Counted from the first letter of the stretch, positions 1 through 8,944 are shown. The stretch is DNA of 64,000 bases from Cupriavidus alkaliphilus (GCF_900094595.1 NZ_FMAD01000002.1:558001-622000), one strand, 5' to 3'. Notes: a model not told the origin generated them from the letters alone. Numbers and translations: made by a program.

Positions 1-48
1 CCCGGCGGGGGTGGTACCTCAGACCATCCACAGGAAAGGAGAGCCTTC

Positions 49-441
49 ATGGCCATGCACTGGATCCGGCAACTTGCCCGGCGTTTTTCCCTGATCTCCC
101 TCGCGGCAACCTTGTGCCTGCTTGCCGGCGGCACCGCCCGTGCCGCGGTCGACGTCAACACCGCCGACGAGGCCGCGCTGACCGCGGTCAAGGGCGTAGG
201 ACCGGCCACGGCCCGCCACATCGTCGAAGAGCGCAACAAGCGCGGGCCGTACAAGGACGCCGCCGACCTGGCCGAGCGCGTCAGCGGCATCGGGCCGAAG
301 TCCGTGGCCAGGCTGCAGGATGCCGGCCTGACCATCGCCGGCAAGGGCGCGTCCACCGCCGCGCCATCCGCTGCGCCGGCCACGCCGGCGCCCGCCAAGG
401 GGGCCAAGGCGACGCCTGCACCGGCAAAGCCGGCCCGCTAG
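49..441 (+). CDS. ComEA-like helix-hairpin-helix DNA-binding protein, exported
   Basis: 130 residues. An N-terminal signal peptide (hydrophobic about residues 13-27, likely cleavage after the ARA near residue 32) is followed by a tandem helix-hairpin-helix domain at about 34-97, with hairpins VKGVGPATA (47-55) and VSGIGPKSV (78-86). The tail from about 100 is Ala/Pro/Lys-rich. The family binds dsDNA without sequence specificity and the exported form resembles ComEA of DNA uptake. No other competence gene is visible here, so a role in transformation is inference. The start is set by a strong AAGGAGAG Shine-Dalgarno 7-8 nt upstream of ATG. Confidence 0.85.
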   Translation: MAMHWIRQLARRFSLISLAATLCLLAGGTARAAVDVNTADEAALTAVKGVGPATARHIVEERNKRGPYKDAADLAERVSGIGPKSVARLQDAGLTIAGKGASTAAPSAAPATPAPAKGAKATPAPAKPAR

Positions 442-678
442 CGCTGTCCGCGCTGCCCTGTGCCCGGTCGTGCTGCGGCCGGGTGCGCTGTTGCTGGTAT
501 GCGTTGTGCTAAAGCTTGCCGGCTTCGCAGCCCCCGTGGCGGCGGAGTATCATGCGGACGCCGCGCAGGCAGGACCTGCCGCGCGGCTGCCGAGCGGCAT
601 TCCACAACCCAACAACCAGGCACAAGCGCGGCGGCCGCCGATCCGGAGGCCAGCCCGGACCACAGGGAGCAAGACAAT

Positions 679-1980
679 ATGGCGAATGGCGAGGACGCGG
701 GATTCCTGCCGCAATGGCGGCTCAAGACCGAGGGCGTAATCGGCCCCGATGAGCGGCTGCCCGCGGGGCAGACACTGCTGGCCGGGATCCAGCACGTGGT
801 GGCGATGTTCGGCTCGACCGCCATCGCGCCGATTCTGATGGGCTTCAACCCGAATATCGCCATCCTGTTTTCCGGCATCGGCACGCTGATCTTCTTTCTG
901 TGCGTGCGCGGCCGGGTGCCCAGCTACCTGGGCTCCAGCTTTGCCTTCATTGCGGTGGTGATCGCCGCCACCGGCTATGCCGGCAGCGGCCCCAACCTCA
1001 ATATCCCGGTGGCGCTGGGCGGCATCATTGCCGCCGGCGCGCTGTACACCGTGATCGGCCTGGTGGTGCAGGCGGCGGGCTACGCCTGGGTGGAAAAGCT
1101 GATGCCGCCGGTGGTGACCGGCGCGATCGTCGCGGCGATCGGGCTGAACCTGGCCCCGGTGGCGGTCAAGGCGGTCAGCGGCGCGGCGCTCGATACCTGG
1201 GTGGGGTTGCTGACCGTGGTCGCGGTGGGGCTGGTCGCGGTGCGCGCGCCCGGCATGATCGGCCGCCTGCCGGTGCTGATCGGCGGCCTGGCCGGCTATG
1301 TTGCCTACTACCTGGGCACCAATGTGATGGGGTTGGGCAAGCCGATCGATTTCTCCGGCGTGGCCGCCGCCAGCTGGTTCGGCCTGCCGGCGTTCACCGC
1401 GCCGACGTTCGAGCTGGGCGCCATGCTGCTGATCGCGCCGGTGGCGATCGTGCTGGTGGCCGAGAACCTCGGCCATATCAAGGCCATCGGCGTAATGACC
1501 GGCCGCAATCTGGATCCGTACATCGGCCGCGCCTTTATCGGCGACGGCATCGCCACCATGCTGTCGGCCAGCGGCGGCGGCACCGGCGTGACCACCTATG
1601 CCGAGAACATGGGGGTGATGGCGGTCACCAAGATCTATTCGACGCTGATCTTCGTGGTGGCGGCCGCCGTGGCCATCCTGCTGGGCTTCTCGCCCAAGTT
1701 CGGCGCCCTGATCCTGACCATCCCGGGGCCGGTGATCGGCGGCCTGACCATCGTCGTGTTCGGCCTCATCGCCGCCACCGCGGGCCGCATCTGGGTGCAG
1801 AACCATGTGGATTTCTCCAGCTCGCGCAACCTGATCACGGTGGGCGCCACGCTGACGGTGGCGGCCGGCGACCTGACGCTGAAGCTGGGCGGCATGACGC
1901 TGGGCGGCATCGGCACCGCCACCTTCGGCTGCATCCTGCTGTATCACCTGCTGGGCGAAGGCAACCGCGAGGAAGGCTGA
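679..1980 (+). CDS. uraA: Uracil/xanthine permease (NCS2 family)
   Basis: 433-residue inner-membrane nucleobase:cation symporter. It has the family opening QHVVAMFGSTAIAPILMG and then about a dozen hydrophobic segments. AENLGHI (nucleotides about 1461-1480) matches the substrate-binding Glu/His helix of E. coli UraA, and TTYAENMGVMAVTKIYST matches the second substrate-contacting helix. Length fits UraA (about 430). The ATG at 679 was chosen because the protein then begins just before the conserved region; the frame is open further upstream. Uracil is the most likely substrate but xanthine or another base cannot be excluded. It lies between comEA-like and cysM on the same strand without obvious coupling. 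Confidence 0.85.
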   Translation: MANGEDAGFLPQWRLKTEGVIGPDERLPAGQTLLAGIQHVVAMFGSTAIAPILMGFNPNIAILFSGIGTLIFFLCVRGRVPSYLGSSFAFIAVVIAATGYAGSGPNLNIPVALGGIIAAGALYTVIGLVVQAAGYAWVEKLMPPVVTGAIVAAIGLNLAPVAVKAVSGAALDTWVGLLTVVAVGLVAVRAPGMIGRLPVLIGGLAGYVAYYLGTNVMGLGKPIDFSGVAAASWFGLPAFTAPTFELGAMLLIAPVAIVLVAENLGHIKAIGVMTGRNLDPYIGRAFIGDGIATMLSASGGGTGVTTYAENMGVMAVTKIYSTLIFVVAAAVAILLGFSPKFGALILTIPGPVIGGLTIVVFGLIAATAGRIWVQNHVDFSSSRNLITVGATLTVAAGDLTLKLGGMTLGGIGTATFGCILLYHLLGEGNREEG

Positions 1981-2113
1981 GCCACGGCGGTGCCGGCGGG
2001 CGGTGCAAATCCCGCCTGCCGGCGAGGGGATAGGGGTCTGGATTACAATGGCCGGCGAATTGGAATCCCCCGGAATCCTCCGGATTCCCCCGATTGCGAC
2101 CTTCCTTCGCCCC

Positions 2114-3016
2114 ATGGCCTACAAGACAATTGAAGACACCATCGGCAATACGCCGCTGGTCAGACTGCAGCGCATCCCCGGCGCCGCCAACGACGCGCGC
2201 GGCAATGTGATCCTCGGCAAGCTCGAAGGCAACAATCCGGCCGGTTCGGTCAAGGACCGCCCGGCGGTGTCGATGATCGCCCGGGCCGAGGCGCGCGGGC
2301 GCATCAAGCCGGGCGATACCCTGATCGAGGCGACCTCGGGCAATACCGGCATCGCGCTGGCCATGGCGGCTGCCATCCGCGGCTACAAGATGGTGCTGAT
2401 CATGCCCGAGGACCTCAGCCTCGAGCGCCGCCAGAGCATGGCGGCCTACGGCGCCGAGATCATCCTGACTCCGGTCAAGGGCGGCATGGAGTATGCGCGC
2501 GACCTGGCCGATTCTATGGAGCGCGACGGCAAGGGCGTGATCCTCGACCAGTTCGCCAACCCGGACAACCCGCAGGCGCATTACGAGGGCACCGGCCCCG
2601 AGATCTGGCGCGATACCGACGGCCGCATCACCCACTTCGTTTCGGCGATGGGCACCACCGGCACCATCACCGGCGTGTCGCGCTTCCTCAAGGAGCAGAA
2701 TCCCGAGATCCAGATCGTCGGCGCGCAGCCGGCCGAAGGCTCGCGCATCCCGGGCATCCGCAAGTGGCCCGAAGCGTATCTGCCCAAGATCTACGATCCC
2801 AAGTACATCGACCGCACCGAGCCGGTGAGCCAGGGCGACGCCGAGCACATGGCGCGCCGCATGGCGTCGGAAGAGGGCATCTTCTGCGGCATTTCCGCCG
2901 CCGGTGCGCTGTGCGTGGCATTGCGCGTCGCCGAGGAAGTCGAGAACGCCACCATTGTCTTCGTGGTGTGCGACCGCGGCGACCGCTACCTGTCGACCGG
3001 CGTGTTCCCGGCCTGA
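2114..3016 (+). CDS. cysM: Cysteine synthase B (O-acetylserine sulfhydrylase B)
   Basis: 300-residue PLP enzyme making cysteine from O-acetyl-L-serine and sulfide (CysM can also use thiosulfate). Visible motifs are GNTPLVRLQRI at the N-terminus, NPAGSVKDR with the PLP-binding Lys, and EATSGNTGIALA, the phosphate-binding loop. The length matches E. coli CysM (303) rather than the longer CysK. The ATG at 2114 gives the conserved MAYKTIEDTIGNTPL start; the upstream open frame is dismissed. A perfect bidirectional terminator follows. Confidence 0.93.
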   Translation: MAYKTIEDTIGNTPLVRLQRIPGAANDARGNVILGKLEGNNPAGSVKDRPAVSMIARAEARGRIKPGDTLIEATSGNTGIALAMAAAIRGYKMVLIMPEDLSLERRQSMAAYGAEIILTPVKGGMEYARDLADSMERDGKGVILDQFANPDNPQAHYEGTGPEIWRDTDGRITHFVSAMGTTGTITGVSRFLKEQNPEIQIVGAQPAEGSRIPGIRKWPEAYLPKIYDPKYIDRTEPVSQGDAEHMARRMASEEGIFCGISAAGALCVALRVAEEVENATIVFVVCDRGDRYLSTGVFPA

Positions 3017-3040
3017 TCCGCAGCGCCGCCGCAAACAAGA

Positions 3041-3067
3041 AAGGCCTCGCTGATGCGAGGCCTTTTT
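3041..3067. terminator. Bidirectional intrinsic terminator between cysM and mltB
   Basis: Perfect 10-bp stem AAGGCCTCGC / GCGAGGCCTT with a 4-nt loop, followed by a T-run on + and preceded by A-rich sequence that serves the opposite strand. It separates convergent cysM (+) and mltB (-). Confidence 0.85.
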
Positions 3068-3086
3068 GACTTTGGCCGTGCCGCCT

Positions 3087-4193
3087 TTAGCCCATCGCCG
3101 CCTTGACCGCCTCGCCCAGCTGGTACACCGCCAGCGCATAGAAGAAGCTGCGGTTGTAGCGCGTCAGCACATAGAAGTTGCGCAGGCCCAGCACGTACTC
3201 GGTGGGCTGGTCGGGCGTGGGCAGGTCCACCACCAGCACGCCGGTTTCGCCTTCGCGCGCCAGGTTGATGGGCTCGTCCACGCGCAGCCCGGCGCGGGTC
3301 AGCTGGTTGAGGGTGCGGGTCGGCCACGGCTCGCCATCGGCCGCGGCGGTGGCGATGCCCAGGCTGCCGGCGTCGGGGGCGATGCGCCACACCACCGGCC
3401 GGCCCGGCTCCCAGCCATGCAGCTGCAGGAAGCGCGCCACGCTGCCGATGGCATCGGTGGGGCTGTTGCGCAGGTCGATGTGGCCGTTGTTGTCGTAGTC
3501 GAGGGCGTATTCGCGCAGGCTGGTCGGCATGAACTGCGGAATGCCGATGGCGCCGGCATACGAGCCCAGCACCGAGTAGACATCGGTGCGGGTGTCGCGG
3601 CACCACAGCAGGTAGTCGGCCAGCTGGTTGCGGAACAGCGTGGTGCGGGCGTCGCGGTTGGGCGTAGCCGGGTAGTCGAACGCCAGTGTCGACAGCGAAT
3701 CGAGCACGCGGAACGAGCCCATGTCGCGGCCGTAGATGGTTTCGACGCCGATGATGCCGACGATCACCGAGGCCGGCACGCCGAACTCGGCCTCGGCGCG
3801 GCGCAGCATGTCGCGGTTGTCCTGCCAGAAGCGCACGCCGGCATTGATGCGGATCGGCTCGATAAAGCGCGAGCGGTAGGTGCGCCAGCTTTTGCGGCCG
3901 ATGGTGGCGGGCGGCATGATCAGCCGTACCACGGTGGCCGAGTAGACCGCCTGTCCGAACCAGTCCTGCAGCATGGCGCGGTCAAAGCCGTGGCGCGCCA
4001 CCATCTCGTCGATAAAGGCACGTGCTTGCGGGTTGTCGCGGTAGCGGCCGGGTTCGATTTCTTCCTCGCGCACGCTGACGCGGCGTTTGCCGGCGGCGAG
4101 CAGGCTGGGGGAGAGGCCGCAGAGTCCGAGTGCGGCAGCGGAAAGCGCGGCGCCCAGCAGGGGGCGTCGCAGTGAGCGCTGGGTGTCGGTCAT
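3087..4193 (-). CDS. mltB: Lytic murein transglycosylase B
   Basis: 368-residue periplasmic enzyme cleaving the MurNAc-GlcNAc bond with 1,6-anhydro product formation. VGIIGVETIYGRDMGSFRVLD carries the catalytic Glu of the MltB family (SLT_2 fold), followed by YAGAIGIPQFMPTSLREYA, also characteristic. The ATG at 4193 is chosen because AAAGGAC lies just upstream and it gives a typical export signal (twin Arg at 9-10, hydrophobic 12-32). There is no proper lipobox: the Cys is preceded by LGL. So unlike E. coli MltB it is probably a soluble periplasmic or uncleaved-anchor form. Confidence 0.9.
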   Translation of the reverse strand: MTDTQRSLRRPLLGAALSAAALGLCGLSPSLLAAGKRRVSVREEEIEPGRYRDNPQARAFIDEMVARHGFDRAMLQDWFGQAVYSATVVRLIMPPATIGRKSWRTYRSRFIEPIRINAGVRFWQDNRDMLRRAEAEFGVPASVIVGIIGVETIYGRDMGSFRVLDSLSTLAFDYPATPNRDARTTLFRNQLADYLLWCRDTRTDVYSVLGSYAGAIGIPQFMPTSLREYALDYDNNGHIDLRNSPTDAIGSVARFLQLHGWEPGRPVVWRIAPDAGSLGIATAAADGEPWPTRTLNQLTRAGLRVDEPINLAREGETGVLVVDLPTPDQPTEYVLGLRNFYVLTRYNRSFFYALAVYQLGEAVKAAMG

Positions 4194-4362
4194 GGTGTCC
4201 TTTGCAAGTCGCACCGAGTATAGCGGATGCCACCGCGGCAGCCGCGTCGGGGCGGGCATGGGCGGGCGCGCCGGCGCTGCTGGGTGGCCTGGTCTGGCGT
4301 GTGCTAACGTAACGTTTGGAGACAACATGGCGACGCACTGCAACCCATTGCGACGATAAGAG

Positions 4363-5286
4363 ATGCCGACAGGCTATTACACGCACCCCGAGTTCCAGCG
4401 GCACGAGATGGGACACTTCCACCCCGAGTGTCCGGAGCGCCTGCAGGCGATCGAGGATCACCTGATTTCGCACGGCCTGGACGGGCTGCTGGAGCGCCGC
4501 GAGGCGCCGCCCGCCACGCGCGAGCAGCTCGAGCGCGTGCACCGGCCCGAGCACGTCGACGCGCTCGAAAGCGCCAGCCCGTCGAGCGGCTACCACGCGA
4601 TCGATCCGGACACCTCGATGAACGCCCACACGCTCGCCGCCGCCACGCTGGCGGCGGGCGCGGCGGTGGCGGCCACCGATGCCGTGATCGCCGGCGAGTT
4701 CGAGAACGCGTTCTGCTGCGTGCGCCCGCCCGGACACCATGCCGAGCCCGGCCGCGCCATGGGCTTCTGCTTCTACAACAACGTGGCCATTGCCGCGCGC
4801 CATGCGCTGCAGGCGCACGGGCTGGAGCGCGTGGCGATCATCGACTTCGACGTCCATCACGGCAACGGCACCGAGGCGGCGTTCCGCGGCGACGAGCGCG
4901 TGATGATGTGCAGCATCTTCCAGCACCCGTTCTATCCCTACAGCGGCACCGAGCATCTGGCGCCGAACATGGTCAACATCCCGCTGCCGGCCTACAGCAA
5001 CGGCATGGCGGTGCGCGAGGTGGTCGAGACCATCTGGCTGCCGCGCCTCAATGAATTCCGTCCGCAGATGCTGTTCATCTCGGCCGGCTTCGACGCGCAC
5101 CGCGAGGACGACCTGGGCCAGATGGGCCTGGTGGAGCAGGACTACGCCTGGATCACCGGCCAGCTGGTCGAGGTGGCGCGCACCCATGCGCAAGGCCGCA
5201 TCGTCAGCTGCCTCGAAGGCGGCTACAACCTCAGCGCGCTGGGCCGCAGCGTGCTGGCCCACCTGAAGGTGCTGCTGGAACATTAG
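4363..5286 (+). CDS. Histone deacetylase family protein (class II HDAC-like amidohydrolase)
   Basis: 307-residue zinc amidohydrolase of the arginase/deacetylase fold. The active-site His pair is in RPPGHHAEPG (His125-His126) and the zinc ligands are in IIDFDVHHGNGT (Asp163, His165). SAGFDAH near the C-terminus supplies the last metal ligand. Bacterial members remove acetyl groups from polyamines, protein lysines or small amides; the substrate here is unknown. The gene ends 9 nt before the crotonase start, so the two are probably co-transcribed. Confidence 0.88.
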   Translation: MPTGYYTHPEFQRHEMGHFHPECPERLQAIEDHLISHGLDGLLERREAPPATREQLERVHRPEHVDALESASPSSGYHAIDPDTSMNAHTLAAATLAAGAAVAATDAVIAGEFENAFCCVRPPGHHAEPGRAMGFCFYNNVAIAARHALQAHGLERVAIIDFDVHHGNGTEAAFRGDERVMMCSIFQHPFYPYSGTEHLAPNMVNIPLPAYSNGMAVREVVETIWLPRLNEFRPQMLFISAGFDAHREDDLGQMGLVEQDYAWITGQLVEVARTHAQGRIVSCLEGGYNLSALGRSVLAHLKVLLEH

Positions 5287-5295
5287 GAGACCGCC

Positions 5296-6099
5296 ATGGC
5301 CGAGAACGATGCGCGCGTCGACGCGCCGCTGCTGACCGAATCGCGCGACGCCGCCGGCGTGGCGCGCCTGACCATGAACCGGCCGCAGGCGTTCAACGCC
5401 TTGTCCGAAGGGCTGCTCGACGCGCTCACCGATGCGCTGCGCCGGCTCGCCGCCGACCACAGCGTGCGCGTAGTGGTGCTGGCGGGCGCCGGCAAGGCCT
5501 TCTGCGCCGGCCACGACCTGCGCGAGTTGCGCGCGGCGCCGTCGCACGACTACTACCGGCGCCTGTTCGACCGCTGCACGCGCATGATGATGGCGATCCA
5601 GCGGATGCCGCAGCCGGTCATCGCCCGGGTCCAGGGCATCGCCACCGCGGCCGGCTGCCAGCTGGTGGCGATGTGCGACCTGGCGGTGGCCGCGGACGAT
5701 GCGCGCTTTGCCGTGTCGGGTGTCAACCTGGGGCTGTTCTGTTCGACCCCGGGCGTGGCGCTGTCGCGCAACCTGCATCGCAAACAGGCCATGGAGATGC
5801 TGCTGACCGGCGACATGATCGATGCCGCCAGTGCCCGCGAGCGCGGGCTGGTCAACCGGGTGGTGCCGGCCGAGGGGCTGGACGACGAGGTGGCGCGGCT
5901 GGCTGCCAGCATCTGCGCCAAGCCGGCCGCCGCAGTCGCCGCCGGCAAGGGGCTGTTCTACCGCCAGCTCGAGATGGGCATCGAGTCGGCCTACCAGCTG
6001 GCCGGGCAGACCATGGCGTGCAACATGATGGACGATGCGGCGCTGGAGGGGGTGCAGGCCTTTATCGACAAGCGGCCGCCATCCTGGCGTGACTCCTGA
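5296..6099 (+). CDS. Enoyl-CoA hydratase/isomerase-family protein (ECHDC3-like), catalytic Glu residues absent
   Basis: 267-residue crotonase fold. GKAFCAGHDLREL supplies the acyl-CoA oxyanion region. The two hydratase glutamates (Glu144 and Glu164 of rat mitochondrial hydratase) align to Gln122 in AAGCQLVAMCDL and Gly142 in FAVSGVNLG. This pattern, together with GLFCSTPGVALSR, is what I recall for the ECHDC3 subfamily. Classic hydratase activity is therefore doubtful; a thioesterase-, isomerase- or binding-type role is possible. The start has GGAG upstream (TTAGGAGACCGCC). It follows the deacetylase-family gene by 9 nt. Confidence 0.87.
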   Translation: MAENDARVDAPLLTESRDAAGVARLTMNRPQAFNALSEGLLDALTDALRRLAADHSVRVVVLAGAGKAFCAGHDLRELRAAPSHDYYRRLFDRCTRMMMAIQRMPQPVIARVQGIATAAGCQLVAMCDLAVAADDARFAVSGVNLGLFCSTPGVALSRNLHRKQAMEMLLTGDMIDAASARERGLVNRVVPAEGLDDEVARLAASICAKPAAAVAAGKGLFYRQLEMGIESAYQLAGQTMACNMMDDAALEGVQAFIDKRPPSWRDS

Positions 6100-6111
6100 C
6101 CGACTTTCGCG

Positions 6112-6140
6112 GTCTTTATATGCCGGGAACGTATAAAGAC
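6112..6140. promoter_or_regulatory. Inverted repeat upstream of metN (candidate operator)
   Basis: Perfect 9-bp arms GTCTTTATA / TATAAAGAC separated by 11 nt. There is no T-run after it, so it does not look like a terminator. It sits about 40 nt upstream of a TAAAAT -10 candidate (6179-6184) for metNIQ. The binding protein is unknown. Confidence 0.4.
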
Positions 6141-6207
6141 ATCGGTAAAAAGTCGTTTATGGTATGAAGCGAATCGCATAAAATACGCGCTTCAGAAAAA
6201 TAACGAG

Positions 6208-6251
6208 CGGCAACAGCGCTGGAGATCCCTCGCCTGTTGCCGTTTTCTTTT
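6208..6251 (+). terminator. Terminator-like hairpin in the metN leader
   Basis: Stem CGGCAACAG (6208-6216) / CTGTTGCCG (6234-6242), 17-nt loop, then TTTTCTTTT ending 13 nt before the metN ATG. It could terminate the upstream deacetylase/crotonase operon. If the TAAAAT at 6179-6184 is the metN promoter, it would instead lie inside the metN leader and act as an attenuator. Confidence 0.5.
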
Positions 6252-6264
6252 GGTCACCTTTTCC

Positions 6265-7299
6265 ATGATCGAACTGCAAGGACTGTCGCAGCGCTTCCCG
6301 GGCGCGTCTGGCGACGTGCATGCATTGCGGGACGTCAGCCTGTCGATTGCGGCGGGCGAAGTCTTTGGCATCATCGGCCGCAGCGGCGCCGGCAAGAGCA
6401 CGCTGGTGCGCGCCATCAACCTGCTGAACCGGCCCACCAGCGGCCGCGTGGTCGTCGCTGGCCAGGATCTGACTGCACTGGACCATGGCGCGCTGCGCCT
6501 GGCCCGGCGCGAGATCGGCATGATCTTCCAGCATTTCAACCTGCTGTCGTCGCGCACCGTCTATGACAACGTGGCGCTGCCGCTGGAGCTGGCGGGCAAG
6601 CCCAAGGCGGAAATCGCCGCCACGGTGCTGCCGCTGCTGGAGCTGGTCGGGCTGTCGGCGCTGAAGGACCGCTACCCGGCGCAGATCAGCGGCGGGCAGA
6701 AGCAGCGCGTAGGCATTGCGCGCGCGCTGGCGAGCAAGCCCAAGGTGCTGCTGTCGGACGAGGCCACTTCGGCGCTGGACCCGGAAACCACCCGTTCCAT
6801 CCTGGACCTGCTCAAGCAGATCAACCGCGAGCTGGGCCTGACCATCGTGATGATCACGCACCAGATGGAAGTCATCAAGCAGGTCTGCGACCGCGTGGCC
6901 GTGCTCGAGGCCGGCGAGGTGGTGGAGACCGGTCGCGTGATCGACGTCTTCCTGCGCCCGCAGCACGAGGTCACGCGCGCCATGATCGGCGACGTCATCT
7001 CGCAGGAGCTGCCGGCGAGCGTGCTCAAGCGCGTCGAAAGCCGGCTCGGCAACGGGCGCGACCACGTCTACCGCCTCGCCTTCACCGGCGAGGGCGTCGA
7101 CCAGCCCGTGCTGGCGCAGGCGATCCGCCGCTACGGGCTGGACTTCAACATCCTGCACGGCCATATCGACGAGATCCAGGGCCAGGCCTTCGGCTCGCTG
7201 GCCATCATGGCCACCGGCGAGCTGGCCGATGTGAAGGCGGCAATGGAATACCTGCAGGCGCAAGGCGTCGTGGTGGAGGAGTTCGAGCATGTGGTCTGA
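6265..7299 (+). CDS. metN: Methionine ABC transporter ATP-binding protein
   Basis: 344-residue ATPase of the D/L-methionine importer MetNIQ. Walker [10 protein letters not shown] (38-46), ABC signature ISGGQKQ (141-147) and Walker B VLLSDE (161-166) are intact. Residues about 265-340 form the C-terminal NIL domain that binds methionine and mediates trans-inhibition in E. coli. The ATG at 6265 starts the conserved [11 protein letters not shown]; no clear Shine-Dalgarno precedes it because a terminator-like hairpin and T-run occupy that space. The 3' end overlaps metI by 11 nt. Confidence 0.93.
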   Translation: MIELQGLSQRFPGASGDVHALRDVSLSIAAGEVFGIIGRSGAGKSTLVRAINLLNRPTSGRVVVAGQDLTALDHGALRLARREIGMIFQHFNLLSSRTVYDNVALPLELAGKPKAEIAATVLPLLELVGLSALKDRYPAQISGGQKQRVGIARALASKPKVLLSDEATSALDPETTRSILDLLKQINRELGLTIVMITHQMEVIKQVCDRVAVLEAGEVVETGRVIDVFLRPQHEVTRAMIGDVISQELPASVLKRVESRLGNGRDHVYRLAFTGEGVDQPVLAQAIRRYGLDFNILHGHIDEIQGQAFGSLAIMATGELADVKAAMEYLQAQGVVVEEFEHVV

Positions 7300-7942
7300 A
7301 ATGTTTGATCTGTTCCTGACCTCGTTCAACGAGACCCTGCTGATGGTGGCGATCTCGGGCGTGGTCGGCGCGCTGCTGGGCGTGCCGCTGGGCGTGCTGC
7401 TGCACCTGACCAACCGCGGCGGCGTGCTGTCGCACCCGCTGTTCAACCGCACTATCGGTGTGGTGGTCAACGCGGTGCGCTCGATCCCGTTCATCATCCT
7501 GCTGGTGGTGGTGATCCCGTTCACGCGCTTTATCGTCGGGTCGTCGATCGGCACCACCGCGGCGATCGTGCCGCTGACCATCGCGGCGATCCCGTTTATC
7601 GCGCGCCTGGTCGAAAGCGCGCTGCGCGAGGTCGACAAGGGCCTGGTCGAGGCGGCGCAGTCGATGGGCGCCACCACGCGCCAGATCGTGTGGAAGGTGC
7701 TGCTGCCCGAGGCCATGCCCGGCATCGTCGCCGGCCTGACCATCACCTTCGTCAGCCTGGTCGGCTACTCGGCCATGGCCGGCGCGATCGGCGGCGGCGG
7801 CCTGGGCGACCTCGGCATTCGCTATGGCTACCAGCGCTACATCACCGAGGTCATGGTGGCGGTGGTGGTCATTCTCATCGTGTTCGTGCAGGCGGTGCAG
7901 AGCTTCGGCGACTGGCTGGTCCGTCGCATCAGTCACCGCTGA
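7289..7942 (+). CDS. metI: Methionine ABC transporter permease
   Basis: 217-residue inner-membrane permease with about five transmembrane helices. The EAA-type loop that docks on MetN is in [24 protein letters not shown]. The start overlaps the metN end by 11 nt, indicating translational coupling. Length matches E. coli MetI (217). Confidence 0.93.
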   Translation: MWSEMFDLFLTSFNETLLMVAISGVVGALLGVPLGVLLHLTNRGGVLSHPLFNRTIGVVVNAVRSIPFIILLVVVIPFTRFIVGSSIGTTAAIVPLTIAAIPFIARLVESALREVDKGLVEAAQSMGATTRQIVWKVLLPEAMPGIVAGLTITFVSLVGYSAMAGAIGGGGLGDLGIRYGYQRYITEVMVAVVVILIVFVQAVQSFGDWLVRRISHR

Positions 7943-7974
7943 ACCCAAATTTTATCGAGATAGGAACGCACATC

Positions 7975-8772
7975 ATGCAACGTCGCAACCTGCTGCAATG
8001 GATCCTCGGCGCCGCGCTCGGCGCCTCGCTGGCCACCGGCGCGATCGCCCAGGACAAGCCGATCAAGATCGGCGTGACCGGCGGCCCGCACGCGCAGATC
8101 ATGGAACAGGTGAAGAAGGTCGCCGCCAAGGACGGCCTGAACATCCAGGTGGTCGAGTTCAGCGACTACATCCAGCCCAACGCCGCGCTCGCCTCCGGCG
8201 ACCTGGATGCCAACAGCTACCAGCACTTGCCGTACCTGGAAGCCCAGATCAAGGACCGCGGCTACAAGTTCACGCACATCGCCTACACGGTGACGTTCCC
8301 GATGGGCGTGTACTCGAAGAAGATCAAGTCGCTCGACCAGCTCAAGCAGGGCGCGCGCGTGGGCGTGCCCAACGACCCCACCAACGGTGGCCGCGGCCTG
8401 CTGCTGCTGCAGAGCAAGGGCGTGATCAAGCTCAAGCCCAACGCGGGCCTGAAGGCGACGCCGCTGGACATCGCCGAGAACCCGAAGAAGATCCGCATCG
8501 TCGAGCTTGACGCCGCGCAGCTGCCGCGCTCGCTGGATGACCTGGATGCCGCCGCGATCAACGGCAACTACGCGGAATCGGCAGGCCTGTCGCCGACCAA
8601 GGACGCGATCGCCATGGAGGGCCCGAAGGGGCCGTACGCCAACCTGATCGCGATCCGCGAGGCCGACAAGAGCAAGCCCTGGGTGGCCAAGCTGGTGAAG
8701 GCCTACCATTCGCCGGAAATCAAGCAATACGTCACATCGACCTTCAAGGAATCGGTCATCACGGCCTGGTAA
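7975..8772 (+). CDS. metQ: Methionine ABC transporter substrate-binding protein (NlpA/MetQ family)
   Basis: 265-residue periplasmic methionine-binding protein. PIKIGVTGGPHAQIMEQVK opens the mature protein and DANSYQHLPYL is a family motif in the binding lobe. The signal peptide (about 1-25) ends in ATGAIAQ and has no Cys near the cleavage site. It would therefore be a free periplasmic protein, unlike the lipoprotein MetQ of E. coli. It starts 32 nt after metI, with TAGGAACG before the ATG. It completes the metNIQ operon. Confidence 0.92.
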   Translation: MQRRNLLQWILGAALGASLATGAIAQDKPIKIGVTGGPHAQIMEQVKKVAAKDGLNIQVVEFSDYIQPNAALASGDLDANSYQHLPYLEAQIKDRGYKFTHIAYTVTFPMGVYSKKIKSLDQLKQGARVGVPNDPTNGGRGLLLLQSKGVIKLKPNAGLKATPLDIAENPKKIRIVELDAAQLPRSLDDLDAAAINGNYAESAGLSPTKDAIAMEGPKGPYANLIAIREADKSKPWVAKLVKAYHSPEIKQYVTSTFKESVITAW

Positions 8773-8857
8773 GCCGGCGTCACTCGAGGGTTTCATCCAA
8801 TCGGACGAGGCCTGCCGGCCTGGCTTTGCGGCACAATCGCCTGACCGGTAAAAAAGG

Positions 8858-8884
8858 TGCCGGGCCTATGCCCGGCATCATTTT
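8858..8884 (+). terminator. Probable terminator after metQ
   Basis: Perfect 8-bp stem TGCCGGGC / GCCCGGCA with a 4-nt loop, followed by TCATTTT. It is preceded by an A-run (8850-8855), so it may also work on the opposite strand. Confidence 0.6.
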
Positions 8885-8889
8885 GCCGA

Positions 8890-8944
8890 TAAAATAGTAC
8901 GATCGTTCGAAAAATAGGAGAGCCGCCAGCCCGGTGGTTATAAT
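8890..8944 (+). promoter_or_regulatory. etfBA promoter region with ACGATCGT palindrome
   Basis: A perfect 8-bp palindrome ACGATCGT (8899-8906) lies just downstream of a TAAAAT box (8890-8895). A consensus TATAAT lies at 8939-8944, 48 nt before the etfB start. No good -35 hexamer is visible at 17 nt from either box. The palindrome is compatible with a TetR-type repressor of fatty-acid catabolism, which is inference. Confidence 0.45.

Noticed and set aside
3066..4175. Long + frame antisense to mltB
   Set aside because: Shadow of the mltB coding strand; no start signal and no motif.
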